From the NCBI GenBank assembly GCA_016763235.1, contig JAESUE010000230.1, positions 1 through 11,150 on the forward strand: a DNA stretch of 11,150 nt. Direction: 5' to 3'. The notes beneath the pieces are model-generated. The model saw only the letters and a program-made list of their open reading frames with translations, was not told the origin of the DNA and ran no database searches. The position numbers and the translations under genes are program-made. Shown here in pieces: positions 1-6,417 of this stretch. The first letter of the stretch is position 1; every line of letters starts with the position of its first letter. Origin of the DNA: Pseudomonadales bacterium (GTDB lineage Bacteria > Pseudomonadota > Gammaproteobacteria > Pseudomonadales > UBA3067).

Positions 1-64
1 TCGCCTTGTTCTGCTCAAATTTGAATGTAATCTGAACAGTTGCAGGGTTCGCTGAGGTGTTACA
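1..64 (+). repeat. Partial copy of MITE-like repeat (copy A), cut by window start
   Basis: These 64 bases match the reverse complement of 4352-4415 in about 59 of 64 positions. They end in the terminal inverted repeat GCTGAGGTGTTACA (51-64), the same terminus as in the complete copy at 4352-4494. The other end lies outside the window, so the target duplication cannot be checked; the bases next to the terminus are TCTAGC (65-70). The copy lies about 100 bp upstream of ftsY, so it could touch the ftsY promoter region. Similarity and shared terminus are seen directly; mobility is inferred from the complete copy. Confidence 0.85.
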
Positions 65-162
65 TCTAGCGCGGATATTTCTCAGGCAGCCCTGATTGTG
101 AGCGTATATTGATATAGAATGAATGATGAATAGTTGTGTGCCAAGTGGAGACAAGGTAAATA

Positions 163-1284
163 ATGTTTGGATTTCGCAAGACTAAGAAAAGCCCAGGTTC
201 GAAAGAAACCGCTCACGAAGCGAATAACGCTGCGGAAGTTTCGCCTGAACCAGAAGCTGAGGTTCAAACTCCTGTTGAAGAGGTGCCGCCTGCTGCTGCC
301 CAGCAGTCTGAACCGGAGCTTGCCTTAAGCGATGCGGCAATCCCGGAAGAAGAGGCCAAAACAGGTTTTTTTAGTCGTATCAAAAAAGGCTTGGGCAAAA
401 CGCGATCGGGGTTTGCGAGTGGTCTGGGTAATTTGCTTCTCGGTGAGAAGGAAATCGATGACGACATCATGGACGAGATTGAGGTGCTGCTGGTAACGGC
501 TGATGTGGGCGTGGATGCAACGCGGGATATTATCGACACGCTGAGTCAAAAAGTGGGTCGCCGGGAGCTAACCAGCTCCAGAGCGCTTTATAAAGCCCTG
601 CAGGAAGAATTGTGCCAGCTGCTAGTGCCCGTTGAAGCCCCTCTGAAAATTGATAGTAGCAAAAGCCCTTATGTTTTATTGATGGTGGGGGTTAATGGCG
701 TGGGTAAAACCACCACCATTGGGAAAATTGCGAAGCGCTTTAAGTCAGAAGGCAAGTCGGTGATGTTGGCTGCAGGTGATACGTTTAGAGCGGCTGCAGT
801 GGAGCAGCTTCAGGTTTGGGGCGAGCGAAATGATGTGCCGGTGATTGCCCAAACAACAGGCTCTGATAGTGCGTCAGTAATTTTTGATGCCCTGCAAGCT
901 GCGAAAGCCCGTGGCGTCGATGTGCTTATCGCCGATACTGCGGGCCGTTTGCATACAAAAACGAATCTAATGGAGGAGCTTTCGAAGGTAAAACGGGTGT
1001 TGGCCAAGCTTGATGCCGAAGCACCTCACGAGGTGATGCTGGTTATTGATGCGGGTACCGGACAAAACGCATTAAACCAAGTAAAAAGTTTTAAAGAAGC
1101 GGTGGGTGTCACCGGCATCACTCTTAGTAAATTAGATGGAACCGCCAAAGGAGGGATTATCTTTGCTCTTGCCAACCAGTTTCAGATTCCTGTTCGGTTT
1201 ATAGGGGTGGGGGAGCAAGCAGAAGACTTGCGTCCTTTTGAGGCGCAAACCTTTGTGGATGCCTTGTTCAGTGAGGCAGATTAA
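163..1284 (+). CDS. ftsY: Signal recognition particle receptor FtsY
   Basis: FtsY is the SRP receptor GTPase. It docks ribosome-nascent chain-SRP complexes at the inner membrane and hands membrane proteins to the Sec translocon. The 373-residue protein begins with an acidic, Pro/Glu/Ala-rich A domain (about residues 1-65), the usual membrane- and translocon-contacting part. The N domain follows (about 66-160), then the G domain. Visible GTPase motifs are GVNGVGKTTT (G1, 176-185), DTFRAAA (206-212), DTAGR (258-262), SKLDG (322-326, the guanine-specificity loop) and GVGEQAEDLRPF near the end. ATG 163 follows the purine-rich GGAGACAAGG and gives the short MFGF start common in FtsY. It is the first gene of an ftsY-ftsE-ftsX run, with 24 bp to ftsE. 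No clean promoter could be assigned between the repeat and the start. Confidence 0.98.
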   Translation: MFGFRKTKKSPGSKETAHEANNAAEVSPEPEAEVQTPVEEVPPAAAQQSEPELALSDAAIPEEEAKTGFFSRIKKGLGKTRSGFASGLGNLLLGEKEIDDDIMDEIEVLLVTADVGVDATRDIIDTLSQKVGRRELTSSRALYKALQEELCQLLVPVEAPLKIDSSKSPYVLLMVGVNGVGKTTTIGKIAKRFKSEGKSVMLAAGDTFRAAAVEQLQVWGERNDVPVIAQTTGSDSASVIFDALQAAKARGVDVLIADTAGRLHTKTNLMEELSKVKRVLAKLDAEAPHEVMLVIDAGTGQNALNQVKSFKEAVGVTGITLSKLDGTAKGGIIFALANQFQIPVRFIGVGEQAEDLRPFEAQTFVDALFSEAD

Positions 1285-1308
1285 ACGCTTACGGCAGATA
1301 ACCCTTTC

Positions 1309-1992
1309 ATGATTCAATTTGAAAATGTCAGTAAAAAATATGCCGGTGGGCAAGCCGCCTTGCAAAATGTCAGCTTTGAGCTGGAGCGGGGAGGGCTGGC
1401 TTTTTTGATCGGCCATTCCGGTGCGGGGAAAAGCACCTTGCTGAGAATGATTATGCCTACCGAGCACCCCAGTAGCGGCAAAGTAATTGTTGATGGGCAT
1501 GATTTACGGCAGTTATCGAGCCGAAAGCTGCCGCAATATCGTCGTACATTGGGGGTGGTTTTTCAGGATCACCAGCTTCTTTCAGATCGAAGTGTCTTCG
1601 ATAATGTCGCCTTACCGTTAAGAGTGTCGGGCTTTAGCCATCGTGATATGGGGCGGCGAGTCCGCGCCGCTTTGGATAAAGTGGGGCTATTGGGTAAGGA
1701 GCGCATTATGCCTGGCGTGCTCTCTGCAGGTGAGCGCCAGAGAGTCGGCGTGGCACGAGCTGTGGTTAATCGCCCCAGTGTTTTGTTGGCCGATGAGCCA
1801 ACGGGAAATCTCGATCCTGAGTTGTCGGGTGAAATCATGGATTTGTTTGAGCAATTTAGCCAGATGGGTGCTTGTGTGCTGATTGCCAGTCATGATTTGG
1901 CGCTGGTAGCACGTTATAAGCACCGCCTTTTATCTCTTGAGCATGGCCGCTTACTCAGCGGCAGCCATCTTGGTGGTGAGAACCATGCCTAG
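1309..1992 (+). CDS. ftsE: Cell division ATP-binding protein FtsE
   Basis: FtsE is the cytoplasmic ATPase of the FtsEX complex, which links the Z-ring to activation of septal peptidoglycan hydrolases. The 227-residue protein is a single ABC ATPase domain. It shows Walker A GHSGAGKST (35-43), Q-loop Gln86, signature LSAGERQRV (138-146), Walker B VLLADEP (158-164) and the switch His195 in ASHDLAL. The length is normal for the family. The signature carries Ala where FtsE and most ABC proteins have Gly (LSGGE), a mild deviation encoded by GCA. It starts 24 bp after ftsY without a strong ribosome binding site, and its last 8 bases overlap ftsX, which implies translational coupling of the two partners. 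Confidence 0.97.
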   Translation: MIQFENVSKKYAGGQAALQNVSFELERGGLAFLIGHSGAGKSTLLRMIMPTEHPSSGKVIVDGHDLRQLSSRKLPQYRRTLGVVFQDHQLLSDRSVFDNVALPLRVSGFSHRDMGRRVRAALDKVGLLGKERIMPGVLSAGERQRVGVARAVVNRPSVLLADEPTGNLDPELSGEIMDLFEQFSQMGACVLIASHDLALVARYKHRLLSLEHGRLLSGSHLGGENHA

Positions 1993-2941
1993 CCCCCCTC
2001 TGAAAAAGAACTCCTACAGCCAAGGTGGTTTTAAACACTACCTTACGGAACACCAGCAGACTGCAGGAGAAAGTATTGACCAGCTCTGGATAAAGCCTTT
2101 CGGGAGCCTGATGACCATCCTTTTAATAGGTTTGTCTCTGTCCCTGCCTTTGGCCTTGATCGTGATGTTGGAAAATGGCGATAAGCTGGTGGGTAGCTGG
2201 GAAGGCCAATCAAAAGTGTCTCTTTTTATGAAAATGGATGTGAGTGAACAGAGTGGCCTCGCCCTTTCTCAGCGTCTTGCTTTACGAAGTGAGGTGCGTA
2301 AGTTGCGTTATCTTTCAAAAGAACAATCACTTAAAGAGTTTGAAAGCAGCTCTGGTATCAGCGTTCCTTTGGCCTTGTTGGACGAGAACCCGCTGCCTGC
2401 TGTTATTATATTGGAGGCCAAGGCCTCTTCTAGCCCCGATGATCTGAGCCGCCTAAGGGACGAACTTTCCCTGCTGCCTGAAGTGGAGTATGCGCAGTTA
2501 GATCTGTTGTGGATGAAACGCTTGCAGGCAATGCTGCAGATAGGTGTACATTTAGCACAGGTTTTGGCCTTAATTTTGGCTTTAGTGGTCTTATTTGTAG
2601 TAATGAATACCTTGAAGTTGTTGATCGAGCATCGTCGTAATGAAATAGAAATCACACTTTTAGTGGGGGGCTCGCATGCTTACATTCGGCGGCCATTTTT
2701 ATACTTGGGATTATGGTATGGCTTATTTGGCGGCTTACTGGCAGTGACGGTGGTGGAATTGTTGTTGTGGTGGTTAGAAAGTCCAGTGGCTAGAATGTCC
2801 TCCTTATATGACAGTAGTTTTCAGGTGCAAAGCATGCCCTTAAGTCTTTTTTTTCAGGTCTTACTTTTTAGTAGTCTGCTGGGTGTGATGGCCGCGTGGT
2901 TGGAAGTCGGCATGCATTTAAGGCGCGCCCTGGCCAAGTAA
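1985..2941 (+). CDS. ftsX: Cell division protein FtsX (permease-like subunit)
   Basis: FtsX is the integral membrane partner of FtsE and signals ATP hydrolysis to periplasmic hydrolase activators such as EnvC. I chose ATG 1985 rather than the in-frame ATG 1937. It overlaps the ftsE stop by 8 bp, follows GGTGGTGAG, and gives 318 residues, close to family length; the 1937 start would lie deep inside ftsE. The architecture is typical: a cytoplasmic N-tail, TM1 (about 41-62), a large periplasmic loop (about 63-185), TM2 (187-208), a cytoplasmic segment with HRRNEIEITLLVGGS (216-230), TM3 (237-263) and TM4 (287-307). The EIEI-LVG motif before TM3 is a hallmark of FtsX. Confidence 0.96.
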   Translation: MPSPPLKKNSYSQGGFKHYLTEHQQTAGESIDQLWIKPFGSLMTILLIGLSLSLPLALIVMLENGDKLVGSWEGQSKVSLFMKMDVSEQSGLALSQRLALRSEVRKLRYLSKEQSLKEFESSSGISVPLALLDENPLPAVIILEAKASSSPDDLSRLRDELSLLPEVEYAQLDLLWMKRLQAMLQIGVHLAQVLALILALVVLFVVMNTLKLLIEHRRNEIEITLLVGGSHAYIRRPFLYLGLWYGLFGGLLAVTVVELLLWWLESPVARMSSLYDSSFQVQSMPLSLFFQVLLFSSLLGVMAAWLEVGMHLRRALAK

Positions 2942-2972
2942 TATGGCCTATATAGGGGAACTATTTCGACAG

Positions 2973-2999
2973 TTAGCACTCTTAAATAAGGAGTGCTAA
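2973..2999 (+). promoter_or_regulatory. CIRCE operator (HrcA binding site) upstream of rpoH
   Basis: The sequence reads TTAGCACTC, nine bases (TTAAATAAG), then GAGTGCTAA. This is a perfect match to the CIRCE consensus TTAGCACTC-N9-GAGTGCTAA bound by the heat-shock repressor HrcA. It lies 34-60 bp before the rpoH start codon and after the ftsX stop, so it should sit at the promoter or in the 5' leader of rpoH. A palindrome CCTATATAGG (2947-2956) just upstream could hold a -10 element, but no convincing -35 accompanies it. HrcA itself is not in this window. The match is seen directly; repression of rpoH by HrcA is inferred. Confidence 0.93.
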
Positions 3000-3003
3000 A
3001 CTG

Positions 3004-3027
3004 ATGCACAATGATTCGGAGAAATAA
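3004..3027 (+). CDS. Possible seven-codon leader peptide before rpoH
   Basis: A short open frame, MHNDSEK then TAA, begins at ATG 3004. It is preceded by AAGGAG (2988-2993, inside the CIRCE right arm region) with 10 bases between, a ribosome binding site better than the one for rpoH itself. It ends 5 bases before the rpoH ATG, a distance suited to translational coupling, and its own codons contain the GGAG (3018-3021) that serves rpoH. Translation is inference only; such short frames also arise by chance, and no conservation can be tested here. Confidence 0.3.
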   Translation: MHNDSEK

Positions 3028-3032
3028 ATCGG

Positions 3033-3893
3033 ATGAGTATGAGTTTAAGTCTTTCTTACGCTAATATTGGTGTGCCAGGTGCGAACCTTGAATCTTACAT
3101 GCGCACAGTGAACAGCATTACTGTTCTTAGCGCTGAAGAGGAACATGAGCTGGGTGAGAGGCTCTTTTATAATGATGATCTAGAAGCAGCACGCATTCTG
3201 GTAATGTCTCACCTTCGATTCGTGGTGCATATCGCCAAAAGCTATTCAGGCTACGGCTTACAGCAAGGTGATTTAATCCAAGAAGGTAATGTGGGCTTGA
3301 TGAAAGCGGTGAAACGCTTTGACCCAGAAAAGGGCGTTCGTCTTGTCTCCTTTGCTGTGCACTGGATTAAAGCTGAAATTCATGAATTTGTATTACGCAA
3401 CTGGCGCATCGTTAAAGTCGCCACCACTAAAGCCCAGCGTAAGCTGTTCTCTAATCTGCGTAAATCCAAGAAAGAACTACGTCAGTTTACCGAAGCAGAA
3501 ATCAAATCTGTAGCAGAAGATTTGAACGTTTTACCTAGAGAAGACAGGGAAATGGAAGGTCGTCTCGGGGCCTATGATGCCGCTTTTGATGCTCCTTGTG
3601 ATCAGGATGACGAAAAAGCCATATTTGCACCGGCCAACTATCTTGAAGATAAAACGGCTGATCCTGCTCTGCTATTGGAAAACCAAAATTATGTAGAATC
3701 GGCCAATGAGCAGTTGCGCTACGCTATGGCAAATCTTGACGAGCGTAGTCAGGATATTCTTCAGCAGCGCTGGTTATCAGACGAGAAAACGACTCTGCAT
3801 GAGTTGGCCGCCAAGTATGGTGTTTCTGCTGAGCGCATTCGTCAGCTTGAAAAAGCGGCTATGGGTAAGCTCAAAAAAAGCATGGAGATTTAA
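3033..3893 (+). CDS. rpoH: RNA polymerase heat-shock sigma factor RpoH (sigma-32)
   Basis: RpoH directs RNA polymerase to heat-shock promoters (chaperones, proteases). The 286 residues match the usual sigma-32 length. Region 1.2/2.1 starts near residue 18. The core-binding region 2 with GDLIQEGNVGLMKAVKRFDP is at 79-98, and region 2.4 with SFAVHWIKAEIHEFVLRNWR is at 106-125. Region 4.2, with the helix-turn-helix LHELAAKYGVSAERIRQLEK, is at 255-274. The RpoH-specific box reads QRKLFSNLR (135-143); in Escherichia coli I recall QRKLFFNLR, so Ser140 replaces a Phe. ATG 3033 is preceded by GGAG (3018-3021); a second ATG at 3039 would remove two residues. A perfect CIRCE element lies upstream and a strong terminator follows, so it can form its own transcription unit after ftsEX. 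Confidence 0.98.
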   Translation: MSMSLSLSYANIGVPGANLESYMRTVNSITVLSAEEEHELGERLFYNDDLEAARILVMSHLRFVVHIAKSYSGYGLQQGDLIQEGNVGLMKAVKRFDPEKGVRLVSFAVHWIKAEIHEFVLRNWRIVKVATTKAQRKLFSNLRKSKKELRQFTEAEIKSVAEDLNVLPREDREMEGRLGAYDAAFDAPCDQDDEKAIFAPANYLEDKTADPALLLENQNYVESANEQLRYAMANLDERSQDILQQRWLSDEKTTLHELAAKYGVSAERIRQLEKAAMGKLKKSMEI

Positions 3894-3920
3894 CTGCCTC
3901 CCTTTTAGACGTATACCGGG

Positions 3921-3946
3921 AAAACCGCCAGCATGGCGGTTTTTTT
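3921..3946 (+). terminator. Rho-independent terminator after rpoH
   Basis: A hairpin with stem CCGCCA (3925-3930) and TGGCGG (3934-3939) around loop GCA is followed by seven T residues (3940-3946); the four A residues 3921-3924 extend the stem into the T-run. It begins 28 bp after the rpoH stop. The next gene starts only 23 bp beyond the T-run, so that gene probably depends on partial readthrough or on a promoter inside rpoH. Confidence 0.93.
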
Positions 3947-3968
3947 GTTTAAACCACAGGAAAAATGA

Positions 3969-4376
3969 ATGCGATACTTTCTTGTCTTAGGGGCTTTTGG
4001 TTGCGGGCTTGCGGTGATGCTCGGCGCTTTTGCTGCTCACGGCTTGAAAGGGTACTTGCCACCACCATCCTCAATCACTACCTTTAGCACTGGCGTTACC
4101 TATCAGTTTTACCATAGTCTGGGCTTATTGGTTCTGGGCTTGTTAGGCATGCATTACAGAGAGGCTCGGCTGCTAAAAATTGCAGGCTTTCTGTTTGTCG
4201 CAGGCATTGTTTTATTTAGCGGCAGTCTTTATGGATTAAGTCTCTTCAAATGGTCATTTCTTGGGCCAATCACCCCTTTGGGTGGCTTGTCGTTTATTCT
4301 GGGCTGGGGCTTAATGGTGATCCACTTCCTGAAGCACGATGCAAACGTAGATGTAACACCTCAGCGAACTCTGTAA
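3969..4376 (+). CDS. DUF423 family small membrane protein (YgdD-like), C-terminus altered by MITE
   Basis: This is a 135-residue integral membrane protein of the DUF423 (YgdD-like) family, with no established molecular function. About four hydrophobic helices are visible: residues 3-25, 44-62, 70-90 and 103-121. Family motifs are LGAFAAHGL (18-26), YQFYHSLGLL (45-54), FSGSLYGLSL (83-92) and TPLGGLSFILGWG (102-114). ATG 3969 follows AGGAAAAA. Residues after Lys122 are not membrane-like. Val129 to Leu135 and the TAA stop are encoded inside the miniature element inserted at 4352-4494, so the original C-terminus has been replaced; the conserved fold ends before that point, so function is probably kept. 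A homologous gene sits between rpoH and thiS in pseudomonads, as far as I recall. Confidence 0.9.
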   Translation: MRYFLVLGAFGCGLAVMLGAFAAHGLKGYLPPPSSITTFSTGVTYQFYHSLGLLVLGLLGMHYREARLLKIAGFLFVAGIVLFSGSLYGLSLFKWSFLGPITPLGGLSFILGWGLMVIHFLKHDANVDVTPQRTL

Positions 4377-4494
4377 CTGTTCAGATTGCGTTTAAATTTG
4401 AGCAGAACAAGGCGAAAAATGTGAGTTTATACGGTTAAATGATCATTTTTTAACGCTGTTATGCGCGAATTTGAGCGTGAGCTGAGGTGTTACA
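4352..4494. mobile_element. Complete 143-bp MITE-like element (copy B) with TIRs and target duplication
   Basis: The element begins TGTAACACCTCAGC (4352-4365) and ends GCTGAGGTGTTACA (4481-4494), perfect 14-bp terminal inverted repeats. It is flanked directly by CGTAGA on both sides (4346-4351 and 4495-4500), as expected of a 6-bp target site duplication; one more shared A makes a 7-bp reading possible. It contains no meaningful open frame and a 12-bp palindrome AAATGATCATTT (4437-4448). Two further copies, in the opposite orientation, lie at 1-64 and from about 11027. It behaves like a non-autonomous element moved by a transposase encoded elsewhere. It supplies the end of the DUF423 gene and abuts thiS. 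Confidence 0.88.
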
Positions 4495-4526
4495 CGTAGA
4501 GTAGCCTCCAGTTTCAACGAGTTGGA

Positions 4527-4733
4527 ATGAAAATGCAGATAATGATCAATGGTGATCCGGCGGAAGTCAGCGATGGCAGTTCTGTTCATCAGCTTGTTCT
4601 ACAACTTGAGCTGGCCGATAAGCGAATCGCTGTCGAATTAAATTGTGAAATCGTACCCCGAAGCCAATTTTCAGAAATGATACTAACAGCGGATGACCGT
4701 GTTGAGATTGTGCAGGCCATTGGCGGGGGTTAA
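4527..4733 (+). CDS. thiS: Sulfur carrier protein ThiS
   Basis: ThiS is the ubiquitin-like sulfur carrier for the thiazole half of thiamine. Its C-terminal glycine is adenylylated and thiocarboxylated by ThiF and partners, and the sulfur is then passed to ThiG. The 68-residue protein (66 if the second ATG at 4533 is used) shows the short beta-grasp pattern, with VELNCEIVPRSQF (36-48) and DDRVEIVQAIGGG at the end. The terminal Gly-Gly needed for activation is intact. It precedes thiG by 23 bp, the standard pairing. Only 32 bases separate it from the miniature element, so its transcription must read through the element or start in it. Confidence 0.95.
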   Translation: MKMQIMINGDPAEVSDGSSVHQLVLQLELADKRIAVELNCEIVPRSQFSEMILTADDRVEIVQAIGGG

Positions 4734-4756
4734 GTGAAAAAAATGGGGAAACAGGC

Positions 4757-5536
4757 GTGAGTGACACCTTTACCATAGATGGAAAAACCTATCAGTCCCG
4801 CCTTTTGGTGGGCACTGGTAAATATCGAGACACGGCTGAAACTGAACAGGCTGTGGCTGCCAGCGGCGCAGAAATTGTGACTGTGGCTGTGCGCCGTAGC
4901 AATATGGGGCAAAACCCTGACGAACCAAATATTCTGGAGACACTACCGCCAGAGAAATACACCATTTTGCCAAATACGGCGGGTTGCTATACGGCGGATG
5001 ACGCCATTCGAACCTGCCGCTTAGCAAGAGAATTACTGGGTGGCCATAATCTGGTTAAGTTGGAAGTTCTGGGTGATAAAAAAACCTTGTTTCCCGATGT
5101 GGTTCAAACCCTGCAAGCGGCGGAAACATTGGTGAAAGAGGGATTTAAAGTGATGGTTTACACCAGTGATGACCCTCTCGTGGCAAAGCAACTGGAAGAA
5201 ATCGGTTGCGTTGCCGTTATGCCCCTTGCCGCCCCGATCGGCTCGGGTTTGGGGCTTCGTAACCCTTACAATATTCGCATGATTCTGGAAAATGCCAAAG
5301 TCCCTATTATTGTGGATGCAGGGGTTGGTACTGCATCGGATGCGGCTATTGTCATGGAACTTGGCTGTGATGGCGTGTTGATGAATACCGCCATTGCCGA
5401 AGCCAAAAACCCCGTGTTAATGGCCTCCGCGATGAAAAAAGGCATCGAAGCTGGGCGCGAAGCCTATCTTGCCGGTCGAATGCCCAAACGTTTGTACGCC
5501 AGCGCCTCATCTCCCATTGATGGCACTTTTTTCTAA
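4757..5536 (+). CDS. thiG: Thiazole synthase ThiG
   Basis: ThiG condenses 1-deoxy-D-xylulose 5-phosphate, dehydroglycine and the sulfur of ThiS thiocarboxylate into the thiamine thiazole phosphate. The protein has 259 residues, a normal length for this TIM-barrel enzyme. Visible family segments are SRLLVGTGKY (14-23), VAVRRSNMG (43-51), the Schiff-base lysine in LVKLEVLGD (Lys101), VMPLAAPIGSGLGL (154-167) and VDAGVGTASDAAIVMELGCDG (186-206), which form the phosphate site. The start is GTG 4757, with AGG two bases before it; no better ATG lies in frame. It sits between thiS and trmB. No thiF, thiH or thiO is present here, so other thiamine genes must lie elsewhere. Confidence 0.97.
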   Translation: MSDTFTIDGKTYQSRLLVGTGKYRDTAETEQAVAASGAEIVTVAVRRSNMGQNPDEPNILETLPPEKYTILPNTAGCYTADDAIRTCRLARELLGGHNLVKLEVLGDKKTLFPDVVQTLQAAETLVKEGFKVMVYTSDDPLVAKQLEEIGCVAVMPLAAPIGSGLGLRNPYNIRMILENAKVPIIVDAGVGTASDAAIVMELGCDGVLMNTAIAEAKNPVLMASAMKKGIEAGREAYLAGRMPKRLYASASSPIDGTFF

Positions 5537-5570
5537 CGCCCAGCAGCGATAATAGAACAGCTTGAGCATT

Positions 5571-6269
5571 ATGACTGAAGAAAATCCAAAGCAATTTCAT
5601 CGGCCCATACGCAGCTTCGTTTTAAGGCAAGGCCGTGTCACCGAAAGCCAGCGGCGTGCATTAGAGCAACACTGGGAAAATTATGGCCTCAGTATTGCCG
5701 ACGGCATGTTTGAAGCTGAAACGCAATTTGGCAGGCTAGCACCGTTGGTTCTGGAAATTGGCTTTGGCAATGGCCGCTCCCTGATAGAAATGATGGAGCA
5801 TGAGCCAGAAAAAGATTTTATCGGCATTGAAGTACACAGCCCCGGCGTGGGCAGCCTTATCAGTGGCGCACAACAAGGAGGTTTACGTAACCTCAAAGTT
5901 TATCGTGAAGATGCCATCGAAGTACTTAAACAAGTTATCCCTGATGAAAGCCTCAGTCGCGTACAGCTTTTCTTTCCTGACCCGTGGCATAAAAAGAAAC
6001 ACCATAAGAGGCGGATTGTTCAGCCATCATTTGCTGCGCTGTTACGGCAAAAGCTTAAGCCCGGCGGTATTTTTCATATGGCTACCGATTGGCAAAACTA
6101 CGCCGAGCATATGCGTGAAGTGATGGATGTAGCACCTGGTTACGTCAATCTCGCGGGTGCTGAAGGTTATATTCCTCGGCCTTCTTGTCGACCGCTGACT
6201 AAATTTGAACAACGTGGTCATCGCCTTGGTCATGGCGTGTGGGATATGATGTATGAGCGGCGTGATTGA
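5571..6269 (+). CDS. trmB: tRNA (guanine-N7-)-methyltransferase TrmB
   Basis: TrmB uses S-adenosylmethionine to methylate guanine-46 in the variable loop of tRNAs. With ATG 5571 the protein has 232 residues. It carries the SAM-binding motif LEIGFGNGRSL (61-71), the acidic segment FIGIEVHSPGVG (83-94), the catalytic-region hallmark FFPDPWHKKKHHKRR (134-148), TDWQNYAEHM (172-181) and the C-terminal TKFEQRGHRLGHGVWD (210-225). An upstream in-frame TTG at 5562 would add three residues but has no ribosome binding site. It follows thiG by 34 bp in the same direction and is probably the last gene of the run. No clear terminator is visible between it and the convergent chemoreceptor gene. Confidence 0.97.
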   Translation: MTEENPKQFHRPIRSFVLRQGRVTESQRRALEQHWENYGLSIADGMFEAETQFGRLAPLVLEIGFGNGRSLIEMMEHEPEKDFIGIEVHSPGVGSLISGAQQGGLRNLKVYREDAIEVLKQVIPDESLSRVQLFFPDPWHKKKHHKRRIVQPSFAALLRQKLKPGGIFHMATDWQNYAEHMREVMDVAPGYVNLAGAEGYIPRPSCRPLTKFEQRGHRLGHGVWDMMYERRD

Positions 6270-6417
6270 GTTGTCTATAGCGTAAAACGCCAAAGCACTT
6301 GGGCTGCAACGCGACTCGCTGGGCTTACAGATGAAAGGTTATAACGCTGGCTTTATACCCTCAGTTGCGAGCTTGCACTCTTTCAATATGAGTCGCTATC
6401 AGCTCGCCGATGCGCTT

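Noticed and set aside
1937..1984. Upstream ATG 1937 as the ftsX start
   Set aside because: It lies well inside ftsE, lacks a ribosome binding site and would add 16 residues not expected in FtsX; ATG 1985 overlaps the ftsE stop in the usual coupled manner.
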